Below, one piece after another: positions 61,718 to 64,000 of a DNA stretch of 64,000 nucleotides. This stretch comes from Antilocapra americana (Eukaryota; Chordata; Mammalia; Artiodactyla; Antilocapridae), in assembly GCA_007570785.1 (NCBI GenBank), contig ML664157.1, positions 6,073,217 through 6,137,216 on the forward strand, in the 5' to 3' direction. Both the position numbers and the translations under genes were made by a program. Under the pieces are notes generated by a model that saw only the letters and a list, made by a program, of their open reading frames with translations, was not told the origin of the DNA and did not search any database. Within the stretch, counting starts at the first letter, position 1; every line of letters starts with the position of its first letter.

Positions 61718-62395
61718 TAACTCAACATTCAGAAAACTAAGATCATGGTATCCAGTCCCATCACTTCATGGCAAATAGGTGGGGAAACAATGGAAACAGT
61801 GACAGACTTTATTTTTGAAGAGTTCCAAAATCACTGCAGATGGTGACTGCAGCCATGAAATTAAAAGACCCTTGCTCCTTGGAAGAAAAGTTATGACCAA
61901 CCTAGACAGCATAGACATTATTTTGCCAACAAAGGTCCGTCTATTCAAGGCTATGGTTTTTCCAATAGTCATGTATGGATATGAGACTTGGACTATAAAG
62001 AAAGCTGAATGCCGAAGAATTGATGCTTTTGAATTGTGGTGTTTGAGAGGACACTTGAGAGTCCCTTGGACTACAAGGAGCTCAAACCAGTCAATCTTAA
62101 AGGAAATATCAATCCTGAATATTCATTGGAAGGACTGATGCTAAAGCTGAAACTCCAATTCTTTGGCCACATGATATGAAGAACTGACTCATTGGAAAAG
62201 ACCCTGACGCTGGGAAAGATTTAAGTCAGGAGGAAAAGGGGATGACAGAGGATGAAATGGTTCTTTGGCATCACAAACTCAGTGTACATAAGTTTGAGTA
62301 AGCTCCAGGAGTTGGTGATGGACAGGGAAGACTGGTGTGCTACAGTTCATGGGATTGCAAAGAGTCAGATACGACTGAGCGACTGAACTGAACCA
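61718..62395 (+). mobile_element. BovB 3' fragment in the composite insertion
   Basis: It begins TCAACATTCAGAAAACTAAG and ends GACTGAACTGAACC. Its left edge has no target duplication of its own; the right edge is followed by the AGGAAATAAAA repeat. Confidence 0.88.
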
Positions 62396-64000
62396 AGGAA
62401 ATAAAAAAGCCTTTTTGTCTTTTGAACTCATTAACATACTGATGGAAACTTCTGATTTATTCTTCAAGACTGAAATGATTATTTTCCAGGTATCCAAAGG
62501 GACTCATGTAGAGGTAGAAAAAATTCCCAGTTATTTAAATTAAATGTTAAGGTATAGTCTACTTTCTTGAAATCATCTACTGCTTAAGAGCATAGGACTA
62601 AGTAATAGATTGTGTGTTCTTTTTTGTTTTTTTTTCCCAAGAGAATTTCTATCCCTCCTCCAGATCAAGATGTACTCCAGAAAAATAGATTAATGTTTAT
62701 GTTGAAAGTAGACTGTTAGAACCATTTTTCATGTAAGGATACCACCATAGATAGGATCATGGATTAAAAGTATAAAGACTGTGTTCAAGACCCAAGGTCC
62801 AGGGTATGAGACTATAGTTTGTAGGGGTAAAACATGCCATTTTTCTCCATACATGCCATTTTTCTCCATTGGATCTGTACCATACTGCGAAGAAGGCAAC
62901 CAGAAAACTCCAAACAGTTCTTCAAAATGCAGGGCCCAGAGCAGGGCCTCAGCTCCCTAGGTCTGAAGTGGATTCTGACTGCCAGTGTTCTAGGTTGTGT
63001 GGGTGTTGGCATGAAACTATTTTTCAGTGGTAAAGGAAAAGATGACAGTCATTCCATGGGACAAAGAATGGTCAGAGATATAAGAGAAAAGTAGAGAGGA
63101 GAAAATATCAGGAAAGAGGGTGGAGTTAGTAGCAAATGCTGAAGAAATCTTGAAATGTTAAAAGAAAGCCTCATGGACAATTTCATGGATTTTATGAGGT
63201 CAGAAACTGTAGAATGGTAGGATGTTAACTCAGTTATGATGGGTGAATACTGAAAGAGATACAAGGGCAAAGTTTTGCCAGCAAACAGAAAGAGGGTCAA
63301 GTCTTGCTATGACAGGAAAGAAAAAGAGGACTTCAGTGGAGAGGTTGCATGTTGGCAGAGGGAGCATAACAAGTAATTGAGGGAGTGCTAATTAATGATT
63401 ACCATGAATAGGTGATATTGTTAATTGCTATTGATAAAGCTGTTTCTAAACAAAAATTTTTACTATGGTGAATTTGTCTTTCAAATGGCCCCAACTGCTC
63501 AAAGCTTTGATCCTTAAACTATTTTGCTAAATTTGTACCTTCATGAGTGCCAATTCCTAAAACACACACACTCAAACTCATACACCTGTACGTACAGACT
63601 CCTCATAGAAAACATTTATACAAACTTGCAATCTCCAGTCTACTCAAATCCTTTCTAAATTCTACTCAGAACCAGTGGAAAGATTATTGAGACTTCTCCC
63701 CTATATCTTAGCACTACTTTCTACCCACCTCAATTAAAGCAGCTGTCTTTTTACTTTTTTTGTTGTTGCCCCATACCCCATAGATTTGAGTTCCTTAACG
63801 TTAGAAAACATATCTCTTCAAATTTTCATTCCCAGCTTGTAATCACGTAGAGGCAAAATCACATAGTAGGCAGCTACACAAAGTTAATTTGACTAGCCCC
63901 TTGCAAACTTTGGCAAATGGACAGGAAAGTTGATCGGGGGCAAGTGAAAAGATCACTGAAGGAAATGATTCACATTCTATTGAGATGAATATGTGTATTG

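Larger units (their letters stand above)
60757..62395 (+). mobile_element. Composite LINE insertion: L1 5' UTR-like DNA fused to a BovB 3' end
   Basis: The unit is flanked by exact 11-bp duplications AGGAAATAAAA (60746-60756 and 62396-62406). Its left part (60757-61717) is GC-richer, has two related segments sharing GATGTGCACAAGGTTTT (about 60948 and 61186), and ends CTCCATCTTGG; it resembles the bovine L1 5' UTR as I recall it. Its right part (61718-62395) is a BovB 3' fragment. A Bov-A2 is nested at 61224-61498. No intact frame is present. That the two parts moved together is inferred from the shared duplication. Confidence 0.7.
60476..64000. other. Copy C intron 2 (incomplete)
   Basis: It begins GTAAGG and is cut by the window end. 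It aligns with copies A and B, apart from the composite LINE insertion at 60757-62395. The last 40 bases align with B 36237-36275, which is about 155-190 bases before exon 3 there. Confidence 0.75.

Overview
The window is nuclear DNA of a ruminant, most likely a bovid. The evidence is repeats found in all parts of it: Bov-tA and Bov-A2 SINEs with AGC tails, RTE-type BovB LINEs, older CHR-type tRNA SINEs, and L1 copies with the G-rich bovine L1 3' end. It is AT-rich and gene-poor, with long introns. The species cannot be told from this sequence alone.

The only protein-coding theme is a tandem array of arylacetamide deacetylase (AADAC) genes, all on the + strand and spaced about 24-25 kb apart. 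Copy A (11060-19229) is a dead gene: exon 1 is deleted and exons 2-5 carry stops, frameshifts and a broken splice donor. Copy B (29013-46416) is complete: five exons with GT-AG junctions give a 399-residue open frame with an N-terminal membrane anchor, HGGGW oxyanion motif and Ser189/Asp343/His373. These positions and the length match human AADAC. Copy C starts at 53470; its exons 1 and 2 are intact and exons 3-5 lie beyond the window end. Each copy also carries the same 5' flank, beginning with an old solo LTR at 3646, 24629 and 49976, so the duplicated unit is larger than the gene.

The rest is repeats, and many are copy-specific, so the three units act as empty and filled sites for each other. 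Copy A has an HNRNPA1 processed pseudogene (4644-5592), two head-to-head BovB elements (20116-22997), and a 0.7 kb intron-4 segment of unknown origin. Copy B has two BovB insertions with the 5' inversion expected of twin priming, both with 11-bp target duplications. Copy C has two solo LTRs of different retroviral classes (one holding a G-run and a 100-N gap) and a composite LINE insertion in intron 2.

If B is expressed it should encode an ER-luminal serine esterase, and C may encode a second one. A cannot make an enzyme. No CRISPR, tRNA or rRNA gene or non-mammalian system was seen. The most notable signals are a near-identical tract shared by dead exon 5 of A and live exon 5 of B (candidate gene conversion) and the composite L1-like/BovB insertion in copy C.
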